NCBI GenBank assembly: GCA_018697195.1
Contig: CM031858.1
Span: 109,244,944 to 109,308,943, forward strand
DNA from: Certhia americana
Taxonomy: Eukaryota > Chordata > Aves > Passeriformes > Certhiidae
Length of the DNA stretch: 64,000 nucleotides
Direction of reading: 5' to 3'
Within the stretch, counting starts at the first letter, position 1. Each line of letters starts with the position of its first letter. Positions 61,171 through 64,000 of the stretch are shown one piece after another. The notes beneath the pieces are model-generated. The model ran no database searches. It saw nothing but the letters and a program-made list of their open reading frames with translations, and was not told where the DNA came from. The position numbers were made by a program, and so were the translations under genes.

Positions 61171-64000
61171 CCCATATATAGCAGGGCACAGACCCTGCTC
61201 CTCTTAAGGGACCCTAGGTGGTCTGTGGCTGCTTCTCTTCTGTCGGATCTGTTCAAGCTACAGAGTCATTTCAGCCTATTATAATGTTAATTATGGATAA
61301 TTTAATCCTAGTCTAGAAGTAGGAACAACACCAGTAAAACTGTCATCCCAGCCTAGAAGATGAAGATAAAACAAGACAAAAAATTAAAGGGGAAGCTGAA
61401 TAATATATTCAAATTTAATTTAGTTTCCAACTTTTAAATGAAAGCAATTTGCCAATAATTATGGTAGGCTTTTATTCCCGACAATTTTAAATAGTGATTG
61501 AATGCTTTGTTTATGCTGTCTAGTTTAAATATGAGTTACTTGAAGTAATTCTTGTGCTCTTTGTTAGACAGGAAACTAGACATACTAAGTGGGTCCTCTC
61601 CAGCATATCTCTCTTTATCCTACTTCTCTTCCTGAAATGAGGAGTGTCCTTGAATGAGCAAGAGCTTCTAGGGGAGAAATTCTATAGAAGGACAAAGACA
61701 TTAGAAATAACTTAGTCTCTCAATCACAGACTATTGTAACACATAGATGTGCTTGTCTACAGAGGCTAGATAGAAAGCCTGCTCCTCCTGCAGGAAAGTT
61801 GATCACCACAGTGATATTTACTCTGAAACTTGTGTTTTATCACTAGAGCTGAATTATTAAGCTTCACTTACAGGCAGGATATATGAGTTTTACACCTGAC
61901 AGTATTGCATGGTATCCAGGCAAAATCTGGCTCTTAACATGCATCCTTAAAAGTTACATCATACATGTCTGAGAAGATTTATAGCCCAAATTTTGAGAAA
62001 GATGGAAAAAAAAAAGAAAGGCTTTCCAGGCTGTCCTTACACCTAAAAAGATTCACAAGATCAAATTAGCTCTATAACTAACTAAAATTTCAGAAGTCTG
62101 TGCCATTAAATAAAACAAGCCAACAAAAACCTCAATTCAGCTACATAGAGAAGGAAAATTTAATTCCTGAGAGCATTTTCCATCCCTCTCCCCACCCTGT
62201 TTTGGAATAAAACACAAATATTCCAGATCTCTGTAGGAAAAGACTTGCGCCTCCAGCACCCAAAACCCTAGCAGATCACATCAAGAAAGTCACATTCTTG
62301 AAGTCCATGTTCTGGAGTAGACCCTTGAACAGTACACCATTAATTCACAAAAGGCTATGAAACCATGTAGGATTTGCTATAAAGTTCTGTGAAACTGAAG
62401 GCATCTCATTCGTTGAATTGATAAATGGCAAAAATCAAAATGTGCTTGCTCCTTTAAATGACAAAAGACAACTACAAAGTTTGTTGAAGTCAACAGAATG
62501 ACTTGAAAATATTGGCTATAAATGTCTGTAGCATGTGACTCTAGTATTCATAAATTCCTGCTGTGGGTCTTTAACCATATCCAGCAGGCAAAATATTAAC
62601 ACAGAAATAAATTAGATAAAGATGTGTAATTTCCATTCAAATTACATGGAAATCTGATTGCCCCTGGAATATGCATCTGCTAAGGAAAAAACACCTTCAT
62701 ATTTATGGTTTTAAGACTGAAAGTCCAACAAATCACAGAGTGATTCATTACAAAACTGTATATATATGATCTTCAGCTGAAAAGCCTCAATAATTTATTA
62801 AGTGAACCATTTACTGGATTTTTTTCCACATATGTCAAGAGAGTAAAATAAATTTTTTCATTTATACGATATTTTAGGTACAACAACTACGTCACAGAGA
62901 CTCAGTGGCTTTGTTCACCTAGGAATTCTTGTAGAACAGTCTTTTGCTGAGAAAATGTAATACCTATTTTTCTTTGCTATTTTTTTTTAATATGAAAGCA
63001 TGGCACTTGGATTTGGTGGGGGTGAAGAGGCTTGTTGTTAGGAGGTTAGTTTTTTCTCTCTTTCCTCCCTGCTCTCATGGACATTAGTGATTCCATCCAG
63101 CACTAAATCACCATACAGGTGTTGAACCTTACAGTAGTGAATAAATAATAAAAAATTGCACACGAAGGTAGTAAAAAGTAGTTTCACTATTTGGTGAAGC
63201 TTCCTGCTACACTAGAAGCATAAGTAAATATAATTTTGGTGTCCTTATCTCCATATTACACACAAGTTGAGGGTTTGTCAATATTCTTCCAAGCTCTTTT
63301 GAACATTTATCAGTCAGCATTGGCAGCTGTGACAGGATGACTGCTCACTGAATACCAAATGCAGCAACACAAAGCTGTTATTCTTCCGCAAGTTATTACT
63401 TTGAAGTGATTATTTTTAAGATAAGTTTTCTACAAGTACTTAATTCAGACTTTCCTCCATCTGTGAGTTCTAGGAGGATGTAAAGTACTTTGATGCAAAT
63501 TGTATCTGTAAGCAGAACATGTAACAGGAATCTACCTGTGTAAGTGGATTTTTTGTATTGAAAAGGAATTTGATTATTCCCTAACATATCAAGGTCTTAT
63601 ATAAACTAATGTTTATACTAATGCTTATAATTAATAAACTGTAAATATTTTGGATGGAAGCTCATGCAGAATGTAATGGTATTCTTGGATTAACATATGG
63701 TTTTTACATATTTATAAAAAATCCAATTTTACTTTTATTAAGCAGATATTCTGCACCACACTGAATGCACAGAATGTCAAGGTTAGAGGTGAATAATTTC
63801 TTTAGGACATAGAAGTGCTTACTTCCAATAATTTAGGAGCTGAATGAGGGTGCAGTGGGAAGAAAAACACTTACCCTAAAGAATTGCAGGTGTGCATTTG
63901 GAATAGAACAGTTTCCATACCATTATACATTTTTGCATCTGAAGTGGTCTTTGTTTCTGCGCATTCTCCACTGCTAAGAGGGTGAATGAAAATAACTGAA
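61171..64000. other. unique AT-rich sequence
   Basis: No gene, RNA gene or interspersed repeat recognised to the end of the window. Open frames are short and without features. Confidence 0.55.

Noticed and set aside
60745..61256. Open frames of 94-136 codons on both strands
   Set aside because: They overlap the CR1 3' fragment at 60905-61170 and are in part antisense to it.
1..64000. Search for tRNA or rRNA genes, CRISPR arrays, bacterial operons or a novel gene system
   Set aside because: No cloverleaf-like conserved box pairs, rRNA blocks or regularly spaced repeat-spacer arrays were noticed. The window is ordinary avian-type non-coding DNA apart from the items listed.

Overview
The window looks like a bird genome, possibly a songbird: AT-rich vertebrate sequence whose recognisable interspersed repeats are CR1 LINEs (ten copies or fragments, most ending in the CR1 3' signature ATTCTATGATT or ATTCTGTGATT) and avian-type endogenous retrovirus LTRs. 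I see no SINE family, no bacterial-type operons, no rRNA or tRNA gene and no CRISPR array. Assignment to birds is family-level recognition from memory; passerine is only a guess.

No gene could be identified. Almost all open frames are chance frames of 60-110 codons or lie inside CR1 and LTR copies. The window is best read as a gene desert or the inside of a very large intron. Four stretches have an open frame plus splice-like borders and are listed as unproven exon candidates. The best is 56436-56635 (+): 200 bp, fully open, good acceptor, near-consensus donor, and an LC8 (dynein light chain) type KSTQT motif. The others are 42006-42099 (+), 32071-32160 (+) and 56826-57097 (-).

Layout. 1-9 kb: unique AT-rich DNA with CR1 at 631-1302 (+) and 8634-9062 (-). 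9-21 kb: A/T tracts, an LTR ending at 11120, a diverged 63-bp repeat pair (12945 and 14215), a G-rich tract near 17.4 kb and an (AT)n at 20.45 kb. 21.05-22.6 kb: the richest element, a CR1 that retains the end of ORF1, the end of the endonuclease domain and the 3' end but has lost most of the reverse transcriptase. 24-34 kb: GC-rich island near 24.6 kb, hairpin-forming inverted repeats near 27.3 and 28.0 kb, an antisense LTR at 28979-29530, and CR1 fragments at 31.0, 32.6 and 34.2 kb. 34-43 kb: a 44-bp-offset duplication, long unique sequence, and CR1 at 39.5 and 40.8 kb. 43303-44067: solo LTR with TG...CA ends and TTGAG target duplication. 44-52 kb: unique sequence with a PBX/MEIS-like site, TATA box and splice-donor cluster at 47.67-47.76 kb. 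52554-53083: second solo LTR, with CATGC duplication. 55.9-61.2 kb: ERV-related fragment, exon candidates, a compound AAAT/AGAG satellite, a GC-rich unclassified element and a final CR1 (+). 61.2-64 kb: unique AT-rich DNA.

There is no set of genes working together here and I found no new biological system. The strongest direct observations are the two solo LTRs with exact 5-bp target duplications, the internally deleted CR1 with readable ORF1 and endonuclease remnants, and the exon candidate at 56.4 kb.
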